The notes below the pieces were generated by a model that made no database searches, was not told where the DNA came from, and was given only the letters and a program-made list of their open reading frames with translations. The translations under genes were made by a program, and so were the position numbers. From Mycobacterium sp. (GTDB taxonomy: Bacteria > Actinomycetota > Actinomycetes > Mycobacteriales > Mycobacteriaceae), in NCBI GenBank assembly GCA_025965895.1, contig JAOPWC010000020.1, positions 1-57,694 of the forward strand: 57,694 bases of DNA, in the 5' to 3' direction. Shown here piece after piece: positions 19,049 through 28,860 of this stretch. The stretch's first letter is position 1, and every line of letters begins with the position of its first letter.

Positions 19049-19329
19049 CGTCGTCGCACTTCACGGCCGCAACCGGGGATGCCGATTCGCGGCTCTGTTT
19101 TGTTCCAATCTGCAGGCAATCCCACCCCGCCTGCGCCGCCGGCGAGGCGATAAGCAACCTCGGCAAGCTGAGTGGCTGGCGGCGTGCGTGGCCGTCCGTC
19201 GTGATCTGACAAGTTGTCGGGATACTCCGCATACCGACCCTGTGAGTTCACGGCCCGGCCGCGGCGATTACGCCGATGACTCGCTAAAACGGGCCTGCCC
19301 CGCCGTTGGGCCGTGCCAGGATGTCGACC
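19049..19329. other. Non-coding interval after attR
   Basis: About 280 bases between the island and the alpha/beta hydrolase gene. Long minus-strand frames here are antisense noise over the tRNA fragment. No promoter or hairpin could be singled out with confidence. Confidence 0.4.
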
Positions 19330-20076
19330 ATGACGGTTGTTCTGGTGCACGGCAACCCGGAGACCGAAGCTATCTGGGGCCCGCTGGTCGACGCCATCGG
19401 GCGTGACGACGTGGTGCGGCTGTCACCACCGGGATTCGGTGCTCCGCTACCTGATGGCTTCCCGGCGACGTACCTGGCTTACCGTGACTGGCTGGAAGGC
19501 GAGCTGGCCGGTTTCGACGAACCGGTCGACGTGGTCGGGCACGACTGGGGCGGCGGCCACGTGGTCAACGCGATGATGCATCGCCCGGAGCTCGTGCGCA
19601 GTTGGGCCAGCGACGCGGTCGGGTTGTTTGACCCTGAGTACGTTTGGCATGACCTCGCGCAGGTGTGGCAGACGCCGGGGGAGGGCGAGCAGCTCGTGGA
19701 CACCATGCTCGGCGGCACGGTTGAGGACCGAGCGGAACAGATGGCCGCGCTGGGCATACCGCTTGACATCGCGACCTCGATCGCCGCAGCCCAGGGCCCG
19801 GAGATGGGCCGGGCGATCTTGTCGTTGTACCGCTCTGCCCGCCAGCCCGCGATGGCAGAAGGTGGCCGCGCGCTGGAGAACGCTGCGGCTCGGCCGGGGC
19901 TTTCATTGCTGGCCACAGAGGACCCGTACATCGGCTCCGACCAACTCCTGCGTCGGGCAGCCGAGCGAGCCGGAGCCCGGACGGAGGTGCTCGACGGGCT
20001 GGGGCATTGGTGGATGGTGCAAGATCCGGCCCGCGGTGCGGCGGCCCTCACCGACTTCTGGGAAACGCTTGGCTAG
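19330..20076 (+). CDS. Alpha/beta hydrolase (haloalkane dehalogenase/epoxide hydrolase-like)
   Basis: The 248-residue protein starts MTVVLVHGNPETE. The ATG at 19330 has AGGA 8 bases upstream, while the in-frame ATG at 19321 lacks a usable SD. The HGNPET oxyanion loop comes first, then the nucleophile elbow GHDWGGG with Asp as nucleophile, as in dehalogenases and epoxide hydrolases. The catalytic histidine is in LGHWWM near the C-terminus. It is cytoplasmic; the substrate is unknown. It is the first host gene right of the island. Confidence 0.82.
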   Translation: MTVVLVHGNPETEAIWGPLVDAIGRDDVVRLSPPGFGAPLPDGFPATYLAYRDWLEGELAGFDEPVDVVGHDWGGGHVVNAMMHRPELVRSWASDAVGLFDPEYVWHDLAQVWQTPGEGEQLVDTMLGGTVEDRAEQMAALGIPLDIATSIAAAQGPEMGRAILSLYRSARQPAMAEGGRALENAAARPGLSLLATEDPYIGSDQLLRRAAERAGARTEVLDGLGHWWMVQDPARGAAALTDFWETLG

Positions 20077-20193
20077 TTCCCTGCGGCATCCATCGGCGGA
20101 GGGCTGTTGCTGCCGTGCGATCGCTTGAGCGAGGGGCCGGTCGCTTGGTGCGGGTCAGTTTGACGGGTCCCAGAGTTCGGGTAGAGAACACCC

Positions 20194-21204
20194 ATGACTC
20201 TCGCATCGACTTCTGCTGAGCCGACGCTTCCCCGCCCGCAAGGGCCGCTGTCGGCCGCGGTGCTCCAGCTGCTCGCCGGTCACCCGGCTACAGCCTCGAT
20301 CGATGCGCCGGTCAGCGACTGCGATCCATACGGCACCGACCTGCAGCTGGCACTGTACGTGTGCTACGAGCTGCACTACCGAGGCTTCGCCGGCATTGAT
20401 CCGGAGTGGGAGTGGAATCCGCAGCCGCTGGCGCTGCGGGCCCGGCTCGAGCGTGCGTTCATCGACAATGTCCGCGATGACGTGGGTGACATATCTCCCG
20501 GCGACACCGCGGCCAGCGAGATGGACGCTCTGTCGGTCGAGCCTCTCGACGGTGAGGGCCCGTCGTACTACTTGCGGGACGAGGGCACCTGGGAGCAGAT
20601 GCGCGAGTACCTGGTGCACCGCTCGCTGTACCACCTCAAAGAGGCCGACCCCCACGCATGGGCGATCCCCCGCCTGATCGGTCAGGCGAAGGCCTCCTTC
20701 GTCGCGGTGGAATTCGACGAATACGGCGGCGGCCGCGGCGAACACGTCCACCAGCAGCTGTACGCGAACCTGATGTTCGCCGCCGGCCTCGACCACTCTT
20801 ATCTCGGCTACCTCAACGACGTTCCCGGCGAAACCCTGGCCGCCGTCAACCTGATGTCCTACTTCGGGCTGCACAGGTCGATGAGGGGTGCGGCCATCGG
20901 CCATTTCGCTGCGACGGAGATCACGTCGTCGCCCGGGTCGCGCCGCCTGGTGGACGCACTCGAGCGGATGGGCGCGCCGCAACCCTGCGTCGGTTTCTAC
21001 CGGGAGCATGTCGAGGCCGACGCTGTGCACGAGCAGGTGGTGCGCAGCGACGTCGTGGGCGACCTGCTGGCCCAGGAACCGAGCCTGGACACCGACGTGG
21101 TGTTCGGCATCCGGGCGCGTGACGTTGTGGAGAACCGCCTGGCCGACCACATGATGAACCGCTGGCGGGCCGGGCGGACGTCGTTACGCCGACCGCTGAG
21201 CTGA
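20194..21204 (+). CDS. Iron-containing redox enzyme, heme-oxygenase-like diiron (HDO) candidate
   Basis: The 336-residue all-helical protein resembles the 'iron-containing redox enzyme' family of the HDO superfamily (UndA/SznF-like). Candidate metal ligands are E59 (CYELHYR), E173 and D175 (AVEFDEYGGG), H184 (RGEHVH), and H272 with D276/H279 (YREHVEADAVHE). HDO enzymes use O2 on small substrates such as fatty acids or amino acids. Its 3' end overlaps the convergent CDGSH gene by 21 bases, and a HemK-like methyltransferase follows. The ligand assignment is by eye only. Confidence 0.72.
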   Translation: MTLASTSAEPTLPRPQGPLSAAVLQLLAGHPATASIDAPVSDCDPYGTDLQLALYVCYELHYRGFAGIDPEWEWNPQPLALRARLERAFIDNVRDDVGDISPGDTAASEMDALSVEPLDGEGPSYYLRDEGTWEQMREYLVHRSLYHLKEADPHAWAIPRLIGQAKASFVAVEFDEYGGGRGEHVHQQLYANLMFAAGLDHSYLGYLNDVPGETLAAVNLMSYFGLHRSMRGAAIGHFAATEITSSPGSRRLVDALERMGAPQPCVGFYREHVEADAVHEQVVRSDVVGDLLAQEPSLDTDVVFGIRARDVVENRLADHMMNRWRAGRTSLRRPLS

Positions 21205-21402
21205 CGGTTCGTCGCGCCGGCGAAGCCGGTGGCTCGTGTCGCAAAGAGGGTATGTCTTGCTGCGTCGGCACGCGCAGATCGCGACCATGAACCTGTCCGA
21301 TTCCACGGTGGTGCCGTCGGGCAATTCAACCCGTACCGGTCCCTCGACCAGCACGGGCCCGTTCGGCACCACGCGCACCACGCGCTGTTCGCCGCGGTTC
21401 AC
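21184..21402 (-). CDS. CDGSH-type [2Fe-2S] protein
   Basis: The 72-residue protein starts at a GTG overlapping the upstream methyltransferase stop (GTGA). The cluster motif is C43-A-C45, S48, P52, C54, D55 and H58 (CACRRSKTYPLCDTSH), the 3Cys-1His signature of CDGSH proteins, with DTSH in place of DGSH. These small proteins carry a redox-active, pH-labile 2Fe-2S cluster and may donate electrons. Coupling to the methyltransferase and overlap with the HDO gene suggest a joint pathway, perhaps electron supply to the HDO enzyme (inference). Confidence 0.82.
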   Translation of the reverse strand: MNRGEQRVVRVVPNGPVLVEGPVRVELPDGTTVESDRFMVAICACRRSKTYPLCDTSHRLRRRDEPSAQRSA

Positions 21403-22157
21403 CGGTTCTTGTCCGCCCGAATCACCACCAGCTCCTCCTCGCGCCGCCCTACCCGCAGCCGACCCATCCGCTCCAACCACTCTGCTCGCGCGGTGAGCAC
21501 CGGACCGAACGGAACCCATTGCCACATAAGGATATCGGCGTCCAGCCCAACTGCCCGCAGTGCCCCAAGCGATTCTTCGACACCCGAGAACTCCGACTGC
21601 ACGATCAGCATCGTGCCTCCGTCGACGAGAAGGTCCGGGGCCGCGGCGCACAACGGGTCGAGCACCATGCGACCGTCGTCGCCGGCATTCCACGCCCGTG
21701 CAGGTCCGGCTTCCACCGGGATCAACTCGCTGTCGGCGTCTGGACCCGTGGGCACATAGGGCGGGTTGGACACGATCACGTCAAAAGGTCCGCAGGCCCG
21801 CGCGTCAGCGAGTGAACCAATCCGGACGTTTACCTGGACCCCTGCCGACTCGGCGTTGGCGCGTGAGCATCGCACCGCGCGTGGGCAGATGTCGAAGGCC
21901 GTCACACTCAACGCACCAAGCCGCGCCGCAGCCACCGCCACTACCCCACTGCCGGTGCACAAATCGAGCACATGGCGCCCCGGTGCCACGTTCGTCTTCT
22001 GCAACGCCTCGATGAGGAGTTTGGAATCGTGTTGCGGTGCGTACACACCCGGGTCCGTGACGACGATCTGAAACGGGTCCGGGTAGGCGATCGTCAACGC
22101 GGTCTCGCATTCATCATGGTGGCCTTTCGACAGTCGTTGTCGGTGGTCGTTCGGCAA
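21399..22157 (-). CDS. HemK/PrmC-like SAM-dependent methyltransferase
   Basis: The 252-residue reading starts from a TTG; the true start is uncertain, and a TTG about 20 codons later is possible. SAM motif I is LDLCTGSG (65-72), and the catalytic NPPY is at 131-134, as in N5-glutamine or DNA adenine methyltransferases of the HemK class. The central part is well conserved in pattern; the short N-terminus lacks the PrmC release-factor-binding domain. So this is a HemK-like paralogue of unknown substrate, not PrmC itself. It is coupled to the CDGSH gene. Confidence 0.75.
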   Translation of the reverse strand: MPNDHRQRLSKGHHDECETALTIAYPDPFQIVVTDPGVYAPQHDSKLLIEALQKTNVAPGRHVLDLCTGSGVVAVAAARLGALSVTAFDICPRAVRCSRANAESAGVQVNVRIGSLADARACGPFDVIVSNPPYVPTGPDADSELIPVEAGPARAWNAGDDGRMVLDPLCAAAPDLLVDGGTMLIVQSEFSGVEESLGALRAVGLDADILMWQWVPFGPVLTARAEWLERMGRLRVGRREEELVVIRADKNR

Positions 22158-22266
22158 TCAAGCAAGCTGTGAATGCCCTGGACCCGTTCACGTCAAACCA
22201 GCCGAGGTCGGGTATTTCGGTGCACTTGGTGTTTGCCGGACCCGCCGATCGGGCACCCGGTGTGCC

Positions 22267-22932
22267 GTGGATGCTTCTGATCTTGTCGCGCTGCCGCTGA
22301 AGTTGGGGTCCGCCATTCGTCATCGCCGCGTGTTCCATCCGGTCGGAGTGATGGCGAACGGAACCCTCGAGCGGTCGGCGCCGCCGGGTGAGGGATTGCC
22401 CGTCGATTCCACCGAGGTGGTGGCGCGGGTATCCAAAGGAATCGGCTCCCCCGGCCCGCTTCCCGACATCGCGGGCCTGGCGGTGCGGATTCCGCCTCAA
22501 CCGTTCGCCGCGACGCCATGGGACATGCTGCTGGCCTCCGCGGTCGCGCGTGTCGTGCTGCGACCGGTCGCAACGTGGTCGGGTGCGTCGTTGTCAAGTC
22601 TGATGCCGTTGCGCTATCAGGGCAGCTACTGGTGGGTAAGGGCTCGCATCGTCACCGAGATCGCCGAGCCGGGGCTGTCACTGGACAGCATTTCCGCACA
22701 CATCCGGGACGGCAGCGTCCAGTTCGATCTTCAACAGGCTTCTGGGACAAGTGAATTCCGGCCGATGGCCCACCTAACCCTCAATGAGGTGACTTCGGAA
22801 GGCGCCTCGCAGGAGATAGCGTTCGATCCCACGATTCACAGCGCGCCCGATGTCAAGCTGGCCCCGGAGTGGCTCACGGACTTGCGCCGTCGCGCATACC
22901 AGCGCAGCCGCGAAGGCCGCGACGCCGACTGA
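22267..22932 (+). CDS. Hypothetical protein with weak resemblance to the catalase fold
   Basis: The 221-residue protein is read from a GTG with no strong SD. The segment VARVSKGIGSPGPLPDIAGLAVRIP resembles the strand-loop of heme catalases ([20 protein letters not shown] in the catalase of this same window), but no clear catalytic histidine/tyrosine set was found. The later part has mixed strands and ends in an Arg-rich tail. A related fold without heme is as likely. Function unassigned. Confidence 0.5.
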   Translation: MDASDLVALPLKLGSAIRHRRVFHPVGVMANGTLERSAPPGEGLPVDSTEVVARVSKGIGSPGPLPDIAGLAVRIPPQPFAATPWDMLLASAVARVVLRPVATWSGASLSSLMPLRYQGSYWWVRARIVTEIAEPGLSLDSISAHIRDGSVQFDLQQASGTSEFRPMAHLTLNEVTSEGASQEIAFDPTIHSAPDVKLAPEWLTDLRRRAYQRSREGRDAD

Positions 22933-22967
22933 CGCCGGCGGCGAAGTGCCCCCTGCATTGACTATTC

Positions 22968-23303
22968 CTTCGTGGCGACCACCAAAGCGTCCTCGGCATG
23001 CTGGAGGTGCTCGACGACGCTCCCGAACACGGCGGGTCGCAGGCAAGCGGTCTCGGGACGCATCACCGAGTCACGCCGCGAGGCGATCGAAGAGCAGTTG
23101 TTCTGGCCGGCCGTACGTGAGGAGTCGGACGACGGCGACGAGCTCGCCGATCACGCGATCGCCAAAGAGCAGGCCGGCAGGAAGCTGCTGGCGCGGCTCG
23201 AGGAGGGCAAGCCCGGCCCGCGCGCACCTCAGATACGAGCAGCTCGAGCGAGCGCAAAAGGCCGCGGGTACCCGGTCAGACATACTGCCGGACAACGTCT
23301 CTA
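22968..23303 (+). pseudogene. Hemerythrin (HHE)-domain gene broken by frameshifts
   Basis: Pieces of an HHE cation-binding protein lie in three frames. DHQSVLGMLEVLDDAPEH begins at 22977. EAIEEQLFWPAVREE, which carries the E..LFWP motif, continues in the frame of 22972. A third piece, ARAHLRYEQLERAQKAAGTR, follows near 23220. The start region is interrupted by a stop. At least two frameshifts and small deletions are needed to rejoin them, so it is a decayed oxygen/iron-binding gene. Confidence 0.7.
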
Positions 23304-23320
23304 GATTATCGTTGGCCGCG

Positions 23321-24307
23321 TCATTTCGCGGCGTCCCTGAGCTTATCCAGAAGAGGTTTGGCCGCTTCCGCCAGGAACCGGTCCTGGCTCTCGTCGCCGA
23401 TCTGCACCAGCGCGATGTCGGTGAATCCGGCCTCCCAATAGGCGCTGACCGACTCGACCATCTCGTCGAGGTCTGGCCCACACGGAATGTTCTCGGCCAC
23501 GTCCTCGGGATTGACGAACCGCGTCGCGGCGGCGAATCCAGCGGTGGTGGGCAGATCAGCGTTGACATGCCACCCGCCACCGAACCAGCGGAACTGGTCA
23601 TGGGCGCGTCGGATCGCCGCGTCACGATCAGGGTCCCAGCAGACCGGGATCTGACCGACAACGCGCTCTCCGTGGGGCAGTCCTGTTGCCTGCCGGGTGC
23701 GGTGCCATCCATCCACCAAGTCCTTCTTCGGCTCGACCGCGATCATGTGGTCACCCAGCGGAGCGAACATCTCGACTGATTTCTGGCCGGACACCGCGAC
23801 AGCGATCGGCACCGGTGTGTCCGGAACGTCCCACAACCGGGCGGAATCGACCTGGAAGTGTTCGCCCTTCCAGCTGACGAGTTCGCCGCCGAACAGCTCG
23901 CGGATGATCTCGATCGCCTCCCGAAGCATCTCGTGCCGGCGATCGACCGTCGGCCAACCGCGGCCGACAACGTGCTCGTTGAGGTTCTCCCCAGCGCCAA
24001 GGCCGAGAATGAAGCGCCCACCAGCGAGGATCTCAAGCGTCGCTGCCTGCTGCGCGACGATCGCGGGGTGATAGCGAATGATCGGGCATGTCACGTAGGT
24101 GAACAACTCGACCTGCTCGGTGGCGTTCGCCACCGCACCAAGTGTCGTCCACGCGTTCGGTGCATGTCCCTGCGACGCCAGCCACGGGAAGTAGTGGTCG
24201 CTTGACACTTCGAAGTCGAAACCGGCGTTCTCAGCTGAAACCGCGTATCGTACAAGGCTTTTAGGGCCGCTCTGCTCCGTCATCAAGGTGTAACCGAACC
24301 CAGTCAT
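23321..24307 (-). CDS. F420-dependent LLM-class oxidoreductase (FGD-like)
   Basis: The 328-residue TIM-barrel protein begins MTGFGYTLMTEQ. The pattern SSDHYFPW, LGAVANATEQVELFTYVTCP and LGLGAGENLNEHVVG is that of the F420-dependent glucose-6-phosphate dehydrogenase-like group of luciferase-like oxidoreductases, widespread in mycobacteria. F420 specificity is inferred from the family. It is cytoplasmic. It is separated from the yqeY gene by 36 bases on the same strand and may be co-transcribed with it. Confidence 0.86.
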   Translation of the reverse strand: MTGFGYTLMTEQSGPKSLVRYAVSAENAGFDFEVSSDHYFPWLASQGHAPNAWTTLGAVANATEQVELFTYVTCPIIRYHPAIVAQQAATLEILAGGRFILGLGAGENLNEHVVGRGWPTVDRRHEMLREAIEIIRELFGGELVSWKGEHFQVDSARLWDVPDTPVPIAVAVSGQKSVEMFAPLGDHMIAVEPKKDLVDGWHRTRQATGLPHGERVVGQIPVCWDPDRDAAIRRAHDQFRWFGGGWHVNADLPTTAGFAAATRFVNPEDVAENIPCGPDLDEMVESVSAYWEAGFTDIALVQIGDESQDRFLAEAAKPLLDKLRDAAK

Positions 24308-24343
24308 GCCGGTCGGGTACCCGCGTGAAGCGCGCTGAAACGG

Positions 24344-24808
24344 CTAGAGGCGCGCCTTCACCGCCGCCGAGATGCGCGCTCCGTCGGCTTTCCCGGCGGC
24401 CAGCGCCGTCGCCGCCTTCATCACCTGTCCCATCTGCCGCATTCGCGGCCTCTCTCCGAGTTCCTCGGCGACCTCGGCCAACGCGGTGTCGACAACGTCG
24501 GCGAGTTCGGCGTCGGTGAGTGGTGTGGGCAGATACCCGTCGATCACCTGGGCCTCCGCGCGCTCGTTGGCAGCCAGGTCGCCGCGACCGTTCTGAGTGT
24601 AGATTTCCGCGGCTTCACCGCGCTTCTTGGACTCCCTGGCCAGCACTTTGAGGACCTCGCCATCGGAAAGCTCGCGCGCCTGCTTGCCGGATACCTCCTC
24701 GTTCTGAATCGCCGCGAGCGACATCCGCAGAGTCGCGGTGCGTAACTTGTCCTGGGCCTTCATAGCCTGGGTCAGGTCCGACCGCAGCCGGGCTTTCAGT
24801 TCCGCCAT
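24344..24808 (-). CDS. GatB/YqeY domain protein (Rv3688c-like)
   Basis: The 154-residue YqeY-family protein begins MAELKARLRSDLTQAMKAQD. It consists of the helical GatB_Yqey domain related to the C-terminal part of amidotransferase subunit B (ESKKRGEAAEIYTQNGR, VIDGYLPTPLTDAEL). A tRNA- or tRNA-synthetase-linked role has been proposed for the family; no precise activity is known. Length and position agree with the M. tuberculosis gene. It is divergent from the downstream envelope operon, with a 98-bp gap. Confidence 0.9.
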   Translation of the reverse strand: MAELKARLRSDLTQAMKAQDKLRTATLRMSLAAIQNEEVSGKQARELSDGEVLKVLARESKKRGEAAEIYTQNGRGDLAANERAEAQVIDGYLPTPLTDAELADVVDTALAEVAEELGERPRMRQMGQVMKAATALAAGKADGARISAAVKARL

Positions 24809-24906
24809 ACGCGCCGACGCTACGCCGCGGCAGGGCCGCGCACATCATGGCCGCGTCGTGTCCAAGACGTTTGCCAATTGTTCGGCCGGTAGCCAGGATG
24901 GTCGGC

Positions 24907-26085
24907 ATGACCAACGCCGACGGGGAGGTTTGGCCGGCGGCAACGCCGCCCCCGCCGCCGATCGGCTATCCGGGACATGCGCCGTCCGGCTATCCGCAAC
25001 CCCGGTACGGGCCAGCCCCAGTGGGATACGGCCCCCCGCCCGGCTACGGCCCACCTCCCGGCTACCCAACGCCGCCTTGGTACGGCCCACCTCCCGGCTA
25101 CCCGCCACCCCTACCGCCTGCCCTCAAGCCGGGTGTGATCCCGTTGCGGCCGCTGAGCCTCAGCGACATCTTCAACGGCGCAGTGGCCTATATCCGGGCC
25201 AACCCCAAAGCGACACTTGGCCTGACGACGATCGTGGTGGTGGCTACCCAGATCATCGCGCTGATCCTGCAAGCGGCCCCGTTGGCGGCCACCGGAGAAC
25301 TCGCCCCCCTGCGAGGCCGACAGATCTCGGATGGCGCCCTGGTCGGATCTTCAGTGGCCGGGGTGGCCAGCCTCGTCACCACCGCCCTGTCCGCGATCCT
25401 GTTGAGCGGGATGCTGACCGTCGTCGTGGGCCGCGCTGTGTTCGGGGGGAGCATCACGATCGGGGAGGCGTGGGAGAAAGTCCGCGGTCGGCTGCCGGCA
25501 CTGGTCGGCCTCACCGTGCTGGAAGCCCTCGGCGCTGCGGTGCTGATCGGCGTGGTGGTGCTCGTCATCGTCGGTGTCGCCCAGGGCAGCGGCGGCGCGG
25601 CGTTGGCCATCGGCATCCCGCTGGTGATCGGGCTCGTCGTCGTGCTTGCCTATCTGGGCACCATGCTGAGCTTCGCGCCGGTGGCGATCGTCTTAGAGCG
25701 GCTGCCGGTATTTCCTGCGATCGCACGGTCGTTTGCGCTGGTGCGCGGCTCGTTTTGGCGGGTGTTCGGCATCCGCCTGCTCGCGGCCGTGGTGGCGGCC
25801 ATCGTCGCCAACGCCGTGGCGATCCCGTTCACCTTCGCCGGCCAGCTGCTGTCGATCGGCGCGTCGTCGACCGCCGTCGTCCTCGTCGCGCTGGTGTTGC
25901 GGTCCGTCGGCAATGCAATCGGGCAGATCATCACCGCCCCGTTCAGCGCGGGTGTCGTCGTACTGCTCTACACCGACCGCCGGATCCGTGCCGAGGCGTT
26001 CGACCTGGTGCTGCAGACCGGTGCGGCGGGAGGGCCGGCGGGTCCGGCGAATTCCACCGACCACCTCTGGTTGACCCGGCGCTGA
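24907..26085 (+). CDS. Multi-pass membrane protein with a Pro/Gly/Tyr-rich N-terminus (Rv3689-like)
   Basis: The 392-residue protein starts MTNADGEVWP (AGGA 8 bases upstream). Residues 10-75 are repetitive Pro/Gly/Tyr (GYGPPPGYGPPPGYPTPP), probably disordered and cytoplasmic. A membrane domain with about six helices follows (TIVVVATQIIALILQ and others), resembling the glycerophosphodiester-phosphodiesterase membrane-domain family. It is the first gene of an operon that continues with DUF4129, DUF4350, MoxR and DUF58 proteins. A role in envelope assembly is inferred. Confidence 0.85.
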   Translation: MTNADGEVWPAATPPPPPIGYPGHAPSGYPQPRYGPAPVGYGPPPGYGPPPGYPTPPWYGPPPGYPPPLPPALKPGVIPLRPLSLSDIFNGAVAYIRANPKATLGLTTIVVVATQIIALILQAAPLAATGELAPLRGRQISDGALVGSSVAGVASLVTTALSAILLSGMLTVVVGRAVFGGSITIGEAWEKVRGRLPALVGLTVLEALGAAVLIGVVVLVIVGVAQGSGGAALAIGIPLVIGLVVVLAYLGTMLSFAPVAIVLERLPVFPAIARSFALVRGSFWRVFGIRLLAAVVAAIVANAVAIPFTFAGQLLSIGASSTAVVLVALVLRSVGNAIGQIITAPFSAGVVVLLYTDRRIRAEAFDLVLQTGAAGGPAGPANSTDHLWLTRR

Positions 26086-26087
26086 AC

Positions 26088-26741
26088 GTGCCGATGGTGA
26101 TCGTCGACCGCGACGCCGCCCATGATGCGGTACAGCGCGAATTGTCCAAACCGATCTATCCCAGGGAATCGATCGAACAGCGGTTCTCGGACTGGCTCAA
26201 CGACTTCATCTACCGGCTCGTCGTGAAAGGATCATCGATGCCCGGGGGCTGGCTCACAATCGGCGTGTTACTGACCCTGATCGCAGTGGCGGTGGTCATC
26301 GCCGTGCGGATCGGCCGCCGCACAATGCGGACACGTCGTGGCGTCGACTATCAGTTATTCGGTGCCGCCGAGTTCAGCGCGGCCGAACATCGTGCCAGCG
26401 CGGAACGGTTTGCCGGCGAGGGCAACTGGGCCGCGGCGATCCGTCACCGGCTGCGCGCCGTGGCACGCCAACTGGAGGAGAACGGTGTGCTGAACCAGGT
26501 GCCGGGCCGCACTGCCAACGAGCTGGCCCGTGACGCCGGCCAATCAGTGCCCGGGCTGCGCTCCGAGCTGGCAAGAGCGGCAATGTCCTTCAACGATGTT
26601 GCCTACGGCGAGCGGCCCGGCACAGAAGCCGCGTACCGGACGATCGCCGATCTGGACGAACAGCTGGGCTCCGGGCGGCGGGCACCCGCCCCGGCCGTGT
26701 CATCCGAGACCGCTTCCGGCTCGTGGGCACAAGTGCAGTGA
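26088..26741 (+). CDS. DUF4129 single-pass membrane protein (Rv3690-like)
   Basis: The 217-residue protein starts at a GTG two bases after the previous stop; the ATG two codons later is an alternative. One transmembrane helix lies at about 54-74. The soluble C-terminal DUF4129 domain contains AIRHRLRAVARQLEENGVL and PGRTANELARDAG. DUF4129 proteins regularly accompany MoxR-DUF58 modules. Its stop overlaps the next start (GTGA). Confidence 0.88.
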   Translation: MPMVIVDRDAAHDAVQRELSKPIYPRESIEQRFSDWLNDFIYRLVVKGSSMPGGWLTIGVLLTLIAVAVVIAVRIGRRTMRTRRGVDYQLFGAAEFSAAEHRASAERFAGEGNWAAAIRHRLRAVARQLEENGVLNQVPGRTANELARDAGQSVPGLRSELARAAMSFNDVAYGERPGTEAAYRTIADLDEQLGSGRRAPAPAVSSETASGSWAQVQ

Positions 26742-27882
26742 CCACCTCGACACCGGCCCGCGATGTAACCCCGCCGCTGTCGGAGCGATGGCGGACGTGG
26801 CGGTGGGTCCTGTTGGCGCTGCTGGTGATCGCCCTCGTCGCAGTTATCGGGACATACCTGACCGCGCAACGCCCTGGCGGCCGGATGGACGCCGAGTCGA
26901 CCGGGCCCGACGGGGCGCACGCACTTGTCGCGCTGCTGCGCGACCGCGGGGTCGACGTCGTCGTGGCCTACAGCGTCGACGACGTCGAGCAAGCGGCCAG
27001 GCCCAACGCGCTGCTCTTGGTGGCCGAATCACATTTTCTGGTCGACGACGACGTGGTGCGACGGCTCGCCGACGTGCCCGGCGATCGTCTGCTTGTCGAG
27101 CCGGTCACGACGATCCGGGCCTCGCTGGCGCCGGGAATCCGTCTTGACAGCGGCAACACGATGGGCGGTGAGCCGGGTTGCGACCTGCCCGAGGCCGCGC
27201 GGGCCGGTCGGGTCGAGTTCGGGCTCAGCGACACCTACCAGGCGGGCGCCGGCGGCCCGGTGACGCGCTGCTACCACGGTGCGTTGGTGCGCTACCCCAG
27301 CGGTGCCCGCACGATCACGGCGGTCGGCAGTGCCGACTTCATGACGAATTCCGGACTGCTCAAAGAAGGCAACGCCGCCCTGGCGATGAACCTCACCGGC
27401 CGGCAATCCCGGCTCATCTGGTACGCGCCGCAGCACTTAGAAGGCGAACGAACCAGCGGCACCGGCATTCTCGCCCTGATGCCGGACAACGTTGGCTGGA
27501 TGGCCTGGCAGCTCGCCCTGGTTGTCGTACTCGTCGCGTGGTGGCGGGGCCGACGCATGGGTCCACTCGTACCGGAGAACCTGCCGGTAGTAGTGCGGGC
27601 GTCGGAGACCGTGGAGGGCCGCGGCCGGCTGTACAGGTCGCGGCGGGCCCGCGACCGTGCCGCTGATGCGCTGCGCACTGCCGCGCTGCAACGGATGCTG
27701 CCGCGGCTCGGCCTGGCCCCCAACGCCGACCCGTCGGCGGTCGTCGCAGCCGTCGCCGAACGCGGCCGCGGGCGTCCCGAAGCCGTGCATCACACTCTTT
27801 ACGGTCCCCCGCCGGCGACCGACACCGATTTGGTGAACCTCGCCCGCGAGCTCGACGACATCGGAAGGCAGGTCGCAGACTC

Positions 27883-27886
<4 letters not shown>
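26738..27886 (+). CDS. DUF4350 membrane protein (Rv3691-like)
   Basis: The 382-residue protein has a GTG start overlapping the upstream stop. One helix lies near the N-terminus (about 23-41) and a second past the middle (MAWQLALVVVLVAWW). The extracytoplasmic part between them has the DUF4350 (GATase-like) pattern TGPDGAHALVALLRDRGVDV. The C-terminal cytoplasmic part is Arg-rich. It is a conserved member of the MoxR-DUF58 operon; biochemical role unknown. Its stop overlaps the moxR start. Confidence 0.86.

Positions 27887-28859
<973 letters not shown>

Positions 28860-28860
<1 letters not shown>

Noticed and set aside
18727..19350. Long minus-strand frame across attR containing [13 protein letters not shown]
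   Set aside because: This peptide pattern is the antisense translation of tRNA sequence and is a common annotation artefact; the rest of the frame has no protein-like pattern.
24738..26087. Very long plus-strand frame running into the DUF4129 gene
   Set aside because: The upstream part is Arg-rich and lies out of frame over the Rv3689-like gene; only the part from the GTG at 26088 is protein-like.
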